Source of the DNA: Bacteroidota bacterium | GTDB taxonomy: Bacteria; Bacteroidota; Bacteroidia; B-17B0; Aurantibacillaceae | Assembly (NCBI GenBank): GCA_013298715.1 | Contig: JAAFIQ010000003.1 | Coordinates: 1 to 64,000 of the forward strand | Direction: 5' to 3' | DNA length: 64,000 nt | Shown: piece after piece, positions 27,112-36,600 of the stretch | How the letters are laid out: each line of letters starts with the position of its first letter | How positions within the stretch are numbered: the stretch's first letter is position 1 | Notes under the pieces: generated by a model | Told to the model about the DNA's origin: nothing | The model's input: the letters and a program-made list of their open reading frames with translations, nothing else | Database searches by the model: none | Translations under genes and position numbers: made by a program

Positions 27112-28437
27112 ATGACAAAACTTTTAATTATAGGCGCAGGTCGCTCCACAGGTTCGTTAGTAGATTATTTACTTCAACACTCAGCTGAATTAAATTTAGA
27201 ACTTACAGTTGCAGATTTAGATATAAAATTAGCACAAGAAAAAGTTCAAGGCAATAATCGCGCAAAAGCAATTAGCTTAAATATTGAAGACAAGGAACAA
27301 CGACAAGAAGTAATAAAAAATCATGATTTTATAATTTCTATGTTACCTGCTTTTATGCATGGCAACGTGGCAAAAGATTGTTTATCATTTAATAAACACA
27401 TGGCAACTGCAAGTTATGTAAGCGCTGAAATGAAAATGATTAATAAAGAAGCGCAACAAAATGGACTTTTATTTTTAAATGAATGTGGACTAGACCCAGG
27501 CATAGACCACGCAAGCGCTATGAAACTAATACACGAGATTGAAGCCAAAGGAGGAACAATAACCAGTTTTAAATCGTATTGTGGTGGGTTGGTTGCGCCC
27601 GAAAGTAATGATAACCCGTGGGGGTATAAATTTAGTTGGAACCCTAGAAATGTAGTATTAGCTGGGCAAGGAACTGCACAATACTTAAAAGAAGGAAAAA
27701 TAAAATATTTACCATACAATAAATTATTTAAACAAACTGACTTAATAGAAATTGAAGGCTATGGAAGATTTGACGCCTATGCTAATCGTGATAGTTTAAG
27801 TTATATTGATGTGTACGGCTTATCACACGTAAAAACAATGCTAAGAGGTACATTAAGGCAAGAACATTACTGCAAAGCATACGACATTTTTATAGACTTA
27901 GGATTGACGGATGATAGCACCAGATTATTTCATACAAATAAATTAACTTATACTGACTTATTACTTGCTTTTTTACCAAGTACATCAAACGATTTAAAAA
28001 CAGTATTAAAAAATGTTTTTGAAAAAAGATTTGATAACGATATTGAAAAAATGTTTGATTACTTAGAACTTTTTAATCATAAAAAAATAACATTATCTGA
28101 AGGAACACCGGCACAATTATTACAAAATTTACTAGAAGAGAAATGGAAATTAAACGAAACAGATAAAGATATGATTGTGATGCAACACCTTTTTGAATAT
28201 GAGCTTAACAATACAACCAAAAAAGTAACTTCTTCTTTAGTAGTAAAAGGAGTAAACAATAAAACCACTGCCATGTCTAAAACAGTTGGCTTGCCATTGG
28301 CCATTTGTGTGAAAAATTTCTTAACCAAAAAATACACAGCAAAAGGTGTTGTAATACCTACCGTTAAAGAAATTTACAACCCTTTACTTGCTGAATTAGA
28401 AAATTATGATATAACATTTCACGAAAAATTTGATTAA
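27112..28437 (+). CDS. Saccharopine dehydrogenase family protein
   Basis: 441 residues. The N-terminal Rossmann motif is LLIIGAGRSTGSLVDYLL, followed by the NAD-domain motif DFIISMLPAFMHGNVAKDC. The family signature is NECGLDPGIDHASAM, then the catalytic-domain segment SYCGGLVAPESNDNPWGYKFSWNP. These motifs are those of saccharopine dehydrogenase (glutamate-forming type, Lys9-like), which acts in lysine breakdown or synthesis through saccharopine. No lysine-ketoglutarate reductase partner is adjacent. Its ATG is 7 bp after the preceding terminator hairpin, so it needs readthrough, a promoter inside the upstream gene's end, or a leaderless start. Confidence 0.9.
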   Translation: MTKLLIIGAGRSTGSLVDYLLQHSAELNLELTVADLDIKLAQEKVQGNNRAKAISLNIEDKEQRQEVIKNHDFIISMLPAFMHGNVAKDCLSFNKHMATASYVSAEMKMINKEAQQNGLLFLNECGLDPGIDHASAMKLIHEIEAKGGTITSFKSYCGGLVAPESNDNPWGYKFSWNPRNVVLAGQGTAQYLKEGKIKYLPYNKLFKQTDLIEIEGYGRFDAYANRDSLSYIDVYGLSHVKTMLRGTLRQEHYCKAYDIFIDLGLTDDSTRLFHTNKLTYTDLLLAFLPSTSNDLKTVLKNVFEKRFDNDIEKMFDYLELFNHKKITLSEGTPAQLLQNLLEEKWKLNETDKDMIVMQHLFEYELNNTTKKVTSSLVVKGVNNKTTAMSKTVGLPLAICVKNFLTKKYTAKGVVIPTVKEIYNPLLAELENYDITFHEKFD

Positions 28438-28612
28438 TTTTTTTATTGATTATTAGTTTTTTCAAGTCTTTTACGCTGAATTTTAAAACAAGTAAAATAC
28501 AAAATTCTTATATAGCTTTATATTTCTTATATGATTCAAAATAATAGTTGCGTTTAGTTATCTATCCCTTTTAAATTTTCGATGACTATTTTTTTGATCC
28601 CCAAAAGCACTA

Positions 28613-28643
28613 TTGTCTTTTCAATGCATTATTCGTAAATTTA
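28613..28643 (+). promoter_or_regulatory. Candidate promoter for the tandem-repeat protein
   Basis: ttg at 28613-28615 and taaattta at 28636-28643, spaced 20 bp, fit the Bacteroidota TTG / TAnnTTTG pattern with one mismatch, 19 bp before the ATG. The spacing is the same as at 22836-22866. Confidence 0.45.
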
Positions 28644-28662
28644 CAGTTCAAACCTTATAAAA

Positions 28663-29076
28663 ATGAAAATTTTTTTTATCATTTGTTTTTTATTTATTTC
28701 CCTCATCGGAGTAGCTCAAACTGTACAAAACGGAAATTACTCCACAGTAGGTTACATTAAAGATGACGGTACCGTGCAAAACCAAAATTATTCAACTATT
28801 GGTTACATTAAAAAAGATGGTACTGTTCAAAACCAAAATTATTCAACAATTGGTTATCTTAAAAATGATGGAACAGTTCAAAATCAAAATTACTCTACTG
28901 TTGGTTATATAAAAAATGACGGAACAGTTCAAAACCAAAACTATTCAACAATTGGCTACATTAAAAACGACGGTACTTTGCAAAATCAAAATTACAGCAC
29001 TGTTGGTTACGCTAAAAATATCAATAAGCAATGGGCAGCAGCAGCAGCTTTCTTTTTCTTTTTCAATTTAAAATAA
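28663..29076 (+). CDS. Secreted 17-residue tandem-repeat protein, beta-flower-like
   Basis: 137 residues. After a signal peptide (MKIFFIICFLFISLIGVAQ) there are six near-identical repeats of 17 residues, consensus VQNQNYSTIGYIKNDGT, with STVGY/STIGY alternating. The end is AKNINKQWAAAAAFFFFFN. The pattern of short GxI/GY-x-(4-6)-DGT repeats and the WAA...FFFF tail resemble the four-fold beta-flower proteins of Bacteroidota, which form small closed beta structures; this assignment is from memory of the family. The copies differ at synonymous positions in the DNA, so the repeat is not freshly duplicated and appears selected. It is 17 bp upstream of the HPPD gene. Function unknown. Confidence 0.75.
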   Translation: MKIFFIICFLFISLIGVAQTVQNGNYSTVGYIKDDGTVQNQNYSTIGYIKKDGTVQNQNYSTIGYLKNDGTVQNQNYSTVGYIKNDGTVQNQNYSTIGYIKNDGTLQNQNYSTVGYAKNINKQWAAAAAFFFFFNLK

Positions 29077-29093
29077 TATAAAAATCAAAACCC

Positions 29094-30257
29094 ATGTCAA
29101 CTCAACCAATTAAAAATGTAGAATACGGCTTAGAAAAAATTTTTGATGGAGCTCAAGATTTTTTACCGTTGTTAGGAACAGATTACGTAGAGTTTTATGT
29201 TGGTAACGCCAAACAAAGCGCCCACTACTATAAAACCGCTTTTGGTTTTCAAAGTTATGCATACGCAGGACTAGAGACCGGATTAAGAGACAGAACAAGT
29301 TATGTTTTAAAACAAGATAAAATCAAACTCGTATTAACTACTGCATTAACCAGCGATTCAGTTATTGGTGAGCATGTAAAAAAACATGGCGATGGTGTTA
29401 AAGTTATTGCACTTTGGGTAGATGATGCAACAAAATCTTACGAAGAAACGACAAAACGAGGGGCCAAATCTTTTATGAAACCTACTACAGAGAAAGATGA
29501 ACATGGAGAAGTAGTGCGAAGTGGTATTTATACTTATGGCGAAACAGTACATTTATTTGTTGAAAGAAAAAATTACAAAGGCACATTTTTACCCGGCTAC
29601 AAACCTTGGGTAAGCGATTATAACCCTACGCCAGTAGGATTAAAGTTTATAGACCACATGGTGGGTAATGTTGGTTGGAATGAAATGAACCCAACTGTAA
29701 AGTGGTACGAAGAAGTGATGGGTTTTGTAAACTTTTTAACCTTTGATGATAAACAAATTACAACTGAATACTCTGCTTTAATGAGCAAAGTAATGAGCAA
29801 TGGCAATGGTAGAATAAAATTCCCAATTAACGAACCAGCCGAAGGAAAGAAAAAATCGCAAATCGAAGAATATATTGATTTTTACGAAGGCGCAGGTGTG
29901 CAGCATTTGGCCTTGGCTACAGATGATATTATAAAAACAGTTTCTGAATTAAAAGCGCGCGGTGTAGAATTTTTACCACCACCACCACAAGCTTATTACG
30001 ATGATATTCCACGCAGATTAGGTAGCCACATGAGCATTATGAAAGAGGATATAAAACAATTACAAAGTCTTTCCATTTTAGTAGATGCTGATGAAGAGGG
30101 TTATCTTTTACAAATTTTTACAAAACCAGTAGAAGACCGCCCAACTTTATTTTACGAAATTATACAACGCATGGGCGCCAAAGGCTTTGGTGCTGGCAAC
30201 TTTAAAGCCTTGTTTGAAAGTATTGAAAGAGAGCAAGCTTTAAGAGGGACGTTGTAG
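29094..30257 (+). CDS. hppD: 4-hydroxyphenylpyruvate dioxygenase
   Basis: 387 residues with two vicinal-oxygen-chelate domains. Metal ligands are recognisable in the C-terminal domain: His in FIDHMVGNVG, His in GVQHLALATDDI, and Glu in the LLQIFTKPVEDRPTLFYEII stretch. The end RMGAKGFGAGNFKALFESIE is the conserved C-terminal gate helix. It turns 4-hydroxyphenylpyruvate into homogentisate in tyrosine catabolism, using iron and oxygen. Homogentisate dioxygenase is not in the window. Length is as expected for bacterial HPPD. Confidence 0.97.
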   Translation: MSTQPIKNVEYGLEKIFDGAQDFLPLLGTDYVEFYVGNAKQSAHYYKTAFGFQSYAYAGLETGLRDRTSYVLKQDKIKLVLTTALTSDSVIGEHVKKHGDGVKVIALWVDDATKSYEETTKRGAKSFMKPTTEKDEHGEVVRSGIYTYGETVHLFVERKNYKGTFLPGYKPWVSDYNPTPVGLKFIDHMVGNVGWNEMNPTVKWYEEVMGFVNFLTFDDKQITTEYSALMSKVMSNGNGRIKFPINEPAEGKKKSQIEEYIDFYEGAGVQHLALATDDIIKTVSELKARGVEFLPPPPQAYYDDIPRRLGSHMSIMKEDIKQLQSLSILVDADEEGYLLQIFTKPVEDRPTLFYEIIQRMGAKGFGAGNFKALFESIEREQALRGTL

Positions 30258-30515
30258 AGATTTTAATTGAATGCTAGGATTTATTTAAATTGCAAATTTA
30301 AGTTTGAATTATTGAACTTATAATTGAGCTAAGACAAGCTTTCCAACAGACTGGTAATCAAGGCGACAATAAGTTCATCTAAACTAATATTCTTCATACG
30401 GATAGGCAATTCAATTATTCCAAAAATAAATCTTTGCTTCATAAGCCAAACTTACTCTCACTTTTTTTTTCAAACTATTCAGCTAACTTCGCATTAACAA
30501 TTCCATGCAACAAAA

Positions 30516-31844
30516 ATGAATTTTAGCGAACTTAACCTAAGCAAACAACTTCTAAATGCCTTAACAGACTTAGGCTTTAGCGAAGCAACACCCATTCAAC
30601 AAAATTCATTTAACCAAATTATGAGTGGTCGTGATGTAGTAGGAATTGCTCAAACAGGTACTGGTAAAACCTTTGCCTACTTATTGCCCATATTAAGACA
30701 GTTAACTTTCTCTTACCAACGCAACCCACGTGTAATAATTTTAGTACCAACGCGTGAATTAGTAGTGCAAGTTATTGAATCAATTAATAAACTTAGCAAA
30801 TATCAAACAGTACGTGTAGCAGGTATTTACGGCGGTGCAAACATAAACACACAGCGTAATTTAATTTTAGATGGCTTAGATATTTTAGTGGCCACACCTG
30901 GTCGAATGATTGATATGTTGATAGATAGAGTTGTAGTTGTAAATCAACTTCAAAAATTAGTAATTGATGAAGTAGATGAAATGCTGAGTCTTGGTTTTAG
31001 AACGCAATTAAATCGAATACTAGAAATGATGCCTGTTAAGCGACAAACGCTTTTGTTTTCGGCTACTTTAGATGAAGAAATTGAAAATTTAATTAACAAC
31101 TATTTTACTGAACCTATTTATATTGAAACCACGCAGCGCGGAAAAACAGTTGCAAAAATTACGCAAAGCGCTTATGCTGTTCCTAATTTTTATACAAAAG
31201 TAAATTTGTTGGAGTACTTACTTACAGATAAAAAAACACTAAAAAAAGTATTGGTGTTTTGTAAAAACAAAACGGAAGCAGATGCCGTTTACAAAGAATT
31301 AGCACCTGTTTTTGAAGAAGAAATTTCTATAATTCACTCTAACAAATCGCAACCGCAACGTTTTGAAGCTATTGCACGTTTTTCAAAAAAAGATTTACGC
31401 ATTTTAATTGCAACAGATGTAATTGCGCGTGGCATAGATTTTGAGAACGTTAGTCATGTTATAAATTTTAACTTGCCTTTACAGACAGAAGATTACGTGC
31501 ATCGTGTAGGAAGAACAGGCAGATCGGGCAAATCAGGTGAAGCGATTTCATTAGTTACAGAAAAAGAAAAAATATTGTTCGAAAAAATTGAACAATTTAC
31601 AAAACAAAAAATCAAACTACTTCAAATTCCTGAAGAGGTAGAAATAACTGACGTTTTAACCAAAGAAGAAAGGCCAGTTTATAAAGATAAAAGTTTAAAA
31701 AAGCTCCCGAAATTTGTTCCTAAAACAGGCGCTTTCCACGAGAAAAAAGCAAAAAATAAAAAGAAACATTTAGGCGGAAAACGCAAACAAGAAACGCTGA
31801 AACGAAAGTACGAAGCCCAAATTAAGTTGAGAAGCAAAAAATGA
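30516..31844 (+). CDS. DEAD-box RNA helicase
   Basis: 442 residues. Motifs in order: Q motif (GFSEATPIQQNSF), I (AQTGTGKT), Ia (PTRELV), Ib (ATPGR), II (DEVD in place of DEAD), III (SAT), IV/V (ATDVIARGIDF) and VI (HRVGRTGRSG). A lysine-rich tail (residues about 395-442: KKAKNKKKHLGGKRKQETLKRK) probably binds RNA. RhlE/DeaD-type helicases remodel RNA during ribosome assembly or cold stress. The gene stands alone after a 258-bp gap in which I see no other feature. Confidence 0.95.
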   Translation: MNFSELNLSKQLLNALTDLGFSEATPIQQNSFNQIMSGRDVVGIAQTGTGKTFAYLLPILRQLTFSYQRNPRVIILVPTRELVVQVIESINKLSKYQTVRVAGIYGGANINTQRNLILDGLDILVATPGRMIDMLIDRVVVVNQLQKLVIDEVDEMLSLGFRTQLNRILEMMPVKRQTLLFSATLDEEIENLINNYFTEPIYIETTQRGKTVAKITQSAYAVPNFYTKVNLLEYLLTDKKTLKKVLVFCKNKTEADAVYKELAPVFEEEISIIHSNKSQPQRFEAIARFSKKDLRILIATDVIARGIDFENVSHVINFNLPLQTEDYVHRVGRTGRSGKSGEAISLVTEKEKILFEKIEQFTKQKIKLLQIPEEVEITDVLTKEERPVYKDKSLKKLPKFVPKTGAFHEKKAKNKKKHLGGKRKQETLKRKYEAQIKLRSKK

Positions 31845-31917
31845 GTTTCTTAAAATAGAGACTGCTATTTGTTTAATTGCGTAATTAATATTAATTTTGT
31901 GACAAGTTCTTTATTAT

Positions 31918-32093
31918 ACTTATTTAGAAAAGCAGAGGGATACGCCCTGTGAAGCTTTACCAACCCTTATAATTAAGTTAAAAATTTTTAGTTTAAAATT
32001 TCAAAGAAATTCATCTTTTAGATTTTAACTTGTAGTTTTTAGCTTTCGAAAAGAAGGTGGGAATTCGTTCCGATTTTATCGGAAAAAATAAGT
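31918..32093 (+). promoter_or_regulatory. SAM-I (S-box) riboswitch aptamer
   Basis: P1 is formed by acttattt (31918-31925) with aaataagt (32086-32093). Between them are the S-box core segments: agagggatacgccctgtgaa (31934-31953; consensus GAGGGA..GCCC..UGAA), then gctttaccaacc (consensus GCAACC with one change), an extended P3 with aagttaaaa / ttttaactt arms, gaaggtgggaattcg (consensus AAGGUGC.AAUUCC), and a P4 hairpin ttccga-tttta-tcggaa (32068-32084). The distal 7-nt agtcaga (32091-32097) overlaps P1 and can instead pair with tctgact (32139-32145) in the terminator arm, giving a mutually exclusive antiterminator. Ligand-bound RNA should terminate. metH lies downstream in the same operon, consistent with SAM control. 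The cobalamin class was considered and fits worse. Confidence 0.85.
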
Positions 32094-32131
32094 CAGACAC
32101 ATTAGTAAAATTAAACATTAACAAATATGCT

Positions 32132-32167
32132 AATCCCTTCTGACTAAAAAACAGAAGGGATTTTTTT
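32132..32167 (+). terminator. Riboswitch-controlled intrinsic terminator
   Basis: An 11-bp perfect stem (aatcccttctg / cagaagggatt) is followed by a run of T up to 32167. The next base begins the ATG of the AlbA_2 gene. The left arm contains the tctgact that the aptamer tail can capture. Confidence 0.9.
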
Positions 32168-33493
32168 ATGGTAAAAAAGGAAAATCAAAATATTGAATTT
32201 AAAGAATCTTGGTCAGATGATTATTTAAAGTGGGTTGCTGGCTTTTGTAATGGACTTGGTGGTAAAATCTACATTGGTATTGATGATAATGGAAACTATG
32301 TGGGTTTAAAAAACAAAGCGCAAAAACTGTTAGAAGATATTCCAAATAAGTTGGTACAGCATCTAGGTGTTGTTTGTGAAGTTAATCTAAAACATAAAAA
32401 TAAAATAGAATATTTAGAAATAAAAGTTCCAAAATATACTGTACCTATTTCTTACAATGGCAAGTATTACTTTAGAAGCGGCGCTACTAAACAAGAACTA
32501 AAAGGTAAGGCACTTGAACAGTTTTTGCTTAAAAAATCAGGTAAAACCTGGGATATGATGCCCGAAAATTTAGCATCGTTAAAAGATATTGATACAAAAG
32601 CTATTGCCCGTTTTAAAAAATTAGCGTCGAATAGCTTGAGATTAAAAAGTATTGCACAAGAAAGAAATAATTTAGCTGTATTAAACAACTTAAATTTATT
32701 AGATGGCAAAAAACTTAAACGAGCTGCGGTTTTATTATTTGCAAAAGATCCTCAAAAGTTTTTTATTGGCTCTTCTCTTAAAATTGGGAAGTTTGGGAAT
32801 TCAGATAACGATTTAATTTTTCAAGACGAAGTTTCTGGTAATCTTATAGAAATTACTGAGCGTGCAATAGAATTGCTTGATAAGAAATATTTCCCTTCTT
32901 TAATAAGTTACCAAGGCATTTATAGAAAAGAAGAGTGGCCTTACCCATACGAGGCTATACGCGAAGCTATTTTAAATGCCATTGTTCATCGAGATTACAG
33001 CGGCGATACAACATTAATAAGTATTTACAACGATAAAATTGTTTTTTGGAATGATGGTAAACTACACGAAGATATTTCGTTAGAAGATTTGAAAACAAAG
33101 CATCCTTCTCGCCCCAATAATCCAAAAATAGCCGAAGTATTTTATAAAGCCGGATTAATAGAAGCTTGGGGAAGGGGTACATTAAATATTATTCAGTTAT
33201 GTAAAAAAGAAGCAAATAAAGAACCTTACTTCGAGTCGATAAGTGGAGGAACACAGCTAACCATATATAGTAAAGTTAGCGCAATTAAAAAAGACGAAAA
33301 ATTAAATGCACGACAAATTAATACACTCAGCTACATAAAGGAGCATGGAGAAATTAATAATTCAACATATCAAATAATAAATAAGACAAACGAAAAAACA
33401 GCCTATAGAGATTTAAGCGAACTAGTATCACTCAATTTCTTAGTAAAACTGGGTCAAACGAAACAATCTACAATTTATAAATTAAAAAAATAA
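32168..33493 (+). CDS. AlbA_2 / RecG-like ATP-binding putative regulator (COG2865 type)
   Basis: 441 residues. The N-terminal AlbA_2 (Schlafen-type) nucleic-acid-binding domain (about 8-115) has IEFKESW, GFCNGLGGKIYIGIDDNG and YYFRSGATKQ. A central region leads to a GHKL-like ATPase segment (about 250-340) with AIREAILNAIVHRDYSG, the N-box-like helix, and GLIEAWGRGTLNI. A winged helix (about 375-441) ends the protein. These proteins are usually called transcriptional regulators or ATP-dependent helicase-like; their roles are poorly known, and some belong to accessory islands. The ATG abuts the T-run of the riboswitch terminator. It stands between a SAM riboswitch and metH, an unusual place. 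The stop codon is preceded by a heptameric A run. Confidence 0.9.
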   Translation: MVKKENQNIEFKESWSDDYLKWVAGFCNGLGGKIYIGIDDNGNYVGLKNKAQKLLEDIPNKLVQHLGVVCEVNLKHKNKIEYLEIKVPKYTVPISYNGKYYFRSGATKQELKGKALEQFLLKKSGKTWDMMPENLASLKDIDTKAIARFKKLASNSLRLKSIAQERNNLAVLNNLNLLDGKKLKRAAVLLFAKDPQKFFIGSSLKIGKFGNSDNDLIFQDEVSGNLIEITERAIELLDKKYFPSLISYQGIYRKEEWPYPYEAIREAILNAIVHRDYSGDTTLISIYNDKIVFWNDGKLHEDISLEDLKTKHPSRPNNPKIAEVFYKAGLIEAWGRGTLNIIQLCKKEANKEPYFESISGGTQLTIYSKVSAIKKDEKLNARQINTLSYIKEHGEINNSTYQIINKTNEKTAYRDLSELVSLNFLVKLGQTKQSTIYKLKK

Positions 33494-33681
33494 TGAAAAC
33501 TTCATCGGACATTTCATCGGACATTTCATCGGACATTTCATCGGACATTTCATCGGACATTTCATCGGACATTTTTAAAATAATATTTCTCTATAACCCT
33601 TTAAAATCAAGTCTTTCAGTGAAAATTTTATCGGACATTTTTAAGTTAAAATCATCGGACATTTCATCGGACAAAAATTAA
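33493..33681 (+). CDS. Short SSDI-repeat ORF, possible frameshifted tail of the AlbA_2 protein
   Basis: 62 codons starting at an ATG that shares one base with the previous stop (TAATG). The product begins with six copies of SSDI encoded by perfect 12-bp units, then FKIIFLYNPLKSSLSVKILSDIFKL and two more SSD units. Runs of a four-residue repeat are, from general knowledge, common beside winged-helix ends of COG2865-type proteins in Bacteroidota, so this may be a displaced C-terminus of the AlbA_2 protein. It is in the -1 frame relative to that gene and could be read by slippage at 33484-33490, by reinitiation, or not at all. metH begins 3 bp after its stop. Confidence 0.5.
   Translation: MKTSSDISSDISSDISSDISSDISSDIFKIIFLYNPLKSSLSVKILSDIFKLKSSDISSDKN
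33502..33573 (+). repeat. Six perfect 12-bp tandem repeats (tcatcggacatt)
   Basis: The unit tcatcggacatt is repeated six times without change, and partial copies recur near 33631 and 33652-33676. Perfect identity suggests recent expansion by slippage; copy number may vary between strains. The unit is a multiple of three, so changes keep the frame. Confidence 0.9.
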
Positions 33682-33684
33682 ATT

Positions 33685-36600
33685 ATGAGTAACATAAATA
33701 CAATACAACAAGAATTAGAAAAAAGAGTATTAGTAATTGATGGGGCAATGGGCTCTATGATTCAGCAATACAAATTAACTGAAAAAGATTTTAGAGGGAA
33801 ACGTTTTGCCGACTGGCACAAGGATTTACAAGGTAATAACGACTTGCTATCCATTACGCAACCGCATATTATTAAAACTATTCATAAAGAATATTTAAAA
33901 GCGGGTGCCGATATTATTGAAACCAATACGTTTAGCGATACTTCTATTGCTATGGCTGATTACGATATGCAAGAGTTTGTATATGAACTCAATTTCGAAT
34001 CAGCTAAAATAGCGAAAGAAGCGATTACTGAGTTTAAAACAGAATTCCCTGAATTTGCTTCTATTCCAAAATTTGTTGCTGGAGCAATTGGACCAACTAA
34101 CCGCACCTTATCCTTATCTCCCAATGTAAACGACCCTGGTTATAGAGCTATTACATTTGATGAATTAGTAGAAGCTTATACCGAGCAAGTGCGTGGCTTA
34201 ATTGATGGTGGTGCTGATTTATTATTAATCGAAACAATTTTTGATACGCTAAATGCTAAAGCGGCTTTATTCGCTATTCAAAATTACTGCGAAAAAATAA
34301 ATAAAAAAATGCCCGTAATGGTTTCGGGAACTATTACTGATGCAAGTGGTAGAACCCTTTCGGGACAAACAACCGAAGCGTTTTTAAATTCTGTTTCGCA
34401 CGTAGAGTTATTAAGCGTAGGCTTAAATTGCGCGCTAGGAGCGAAAGATATGCGCCCATACTTAGAGGAGTTATCTAATAAAGCTCCGTTTTATGTTAGT
34501 GCTTACCCAAATGCCGGTTTGCCAAATCAGTTTGGTGAGTATGATCAGGATGCGCATGAAATGGGACATCAAATAGAAGATTTTTTAAAAGCAGGGTTTT
34601 TAAATATTGTTGGTGGATGTTGCGGAACAACTCCTTCACATATTAAACGCATTGCCGAGTTAGCAAAGGATGCAAAGCCTCGTAAAAAACCTCAACCTAA
34701 TACCTTGATGCACTTAAGCGGATTAGAGCCATACACGCTCACGCCTGAAAGCAATTTTTTAAATGTAGGTGAACGCACAAATGTTACTGGTTCTAAAAAG
34801 TTTTTACATTTAATTAAAGAAGGAAATTTTGAAGAAGCTTTATCTATTGCCCGCGAGCAAGTAGAAGGCGGCGCACAAGTAATTGATGTTAACATGGATG
34901 AAGGGATGTTAGATAGCGAACAGGCAATGACAACCTTTTTGAATTTAATTGCATCCGAACCAGATATTTCTCGTGTACCTATTATGATTGACTCAAGCAA
35001 ATGGAGTGTAATTGAAGCGGGATTAAAATGTGTACAAGGGAAAGCCATCGTTAATTCTATTTCATTAAAAGAGGGTGAAGAAAAATTTATTGAACAAGCT
35101 AAAAAAATAAAACAATATGGTGCGGCTGTTATTGTTATGGCGTTTGACGAAGTTGGACAAGCAGATACATTAGAGCGAAGAAAAGAAATTTGTAAACGTG
35201 CGTATGATGTATTGGTTGATAAAGTTCATTTCCCAGCACAAGATATTATTTTCGATCCCAATATTTTTCCAGTAGCAACGGGAATGGAGGAGCATCGTTT
35301 AAATGCGCTTGACTTTTTCAACTCAACAAAATGGATAAAAGAAAATTTACCTTATGCTAAAGTAAGCGGTGGTGTAAGTAATGTGTCGTTTTCGTTTAGA
35401 GGAAATGATCATGTACGCGAGGCAATACACTCTGCGTTTTTATTCCATGCTGTAAAACATGGTATGGATATGGGTATTGTAAATCCTTCGCAGTTAGTGG
35501 TGTATGACGATATTGATAAAACATTGCTAGAATTAGTAGAAGATGTTTTATTAAATCGTAGAGATGATGCTACAGAACGTTTAGTAGAGCATGCCGAATC
35601 ATTAAAAGGTGTTACAAAAGAGAAAACCGAAAAAGATGAGGCTTGGCGCAAAGGTACAGTAGAAGAGCGTTTAAGCTATGCTTTAGTAAAAGGAATTGTT
35701 GAACACATTGATGTTGATACCGAAGAGGCTCGTCAAAAATTAGGAAGACCCTTGCACGTTATTGAAGGTCCTTTAATGGATGGAATGAATGTAGTGGGCG
35801 ATTTATTTGGAAGCGGAAAAATGTTTTTACCTCAAGTTGTAAAAAGTGCACGTGTAATGAAAAAAGCAGTGGCGTATTTAGAACCGTTTTTATTAAAAGA
35901 AAAAGAAGATAATGCCAAAGCAGGAATTGTTGGCGATGGCAGAACCAACGCTGGTAAAATATTGATGGCAACGGTTAAAGGCGATGTACACGATATTGGA
36001 AAAAATATTGTAGGCGTTGTATTAGCTTGTAATAATTATGAAATAGTTGATTTAGGTGTAATGGTTTCTTGCGATAAAATTTTAGAAGAAGCTAAAAAAC
36101 ACAATGTTGATGTTATTGGATTAAGTGGATTAATTACACCTTCGTTAGATGAAATGGTTCATGTGGCAAAAGAAATGGAGCGATTAAATTTTAAAATTCC
36201 GTTAATAATTGGTGGTGCTACAACATCTAAAGTACATACAGCGGTTAAGATTGCTCAAAATTATTCAGGACCTGTTATTCATGTTAACGATGCTAGTAAA
36301 TCTGTTCCTGTTGCTAGTAGTTTAATTTCAAACGAATTGCGTGATGCGTTTATGGCTGAAATTAGTAAAGATTATGAGCGTGTACGTGAACAAAATAAAA
36401 ACGCACAATCTCAAAATAAATTAATTTCGTTGGCAGAAGCTAGAGCAAATAAATTCCCAATTGATTGGAGTAAAACAGAAATTACTAAACCAAATTTTAT
36501 TGGCAACAAAGTATTTGATAATTACGATTTAAAAGAAATTGCTGAATACATTGATTGGACACCGTTTTTTATTTCTTGGGAAATGAAAGGTTCGTATCCA

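Noticed and set aside
31918-32167. Cobalamin riboswitch for metH
   Set aside because: metH is B12-dependent, so this was considered first. The core agrees with the S-box segments (GAGGGA..GCCC..UGAA and GGUG..AAUUC), and P1 closes perfectly; B12-box landmarks are missing.
33502-33573. CRISPR-like array
   Set aside because: The repeats are 12 bp, directly adjacent without spacers and keep a reading frame; no Cas genes are near.
34692-35048. 118-codon minus-strand ORF inside metH
   Set aside because: The plus-strand MetH frame is fully conserved there, so this is a shadow.
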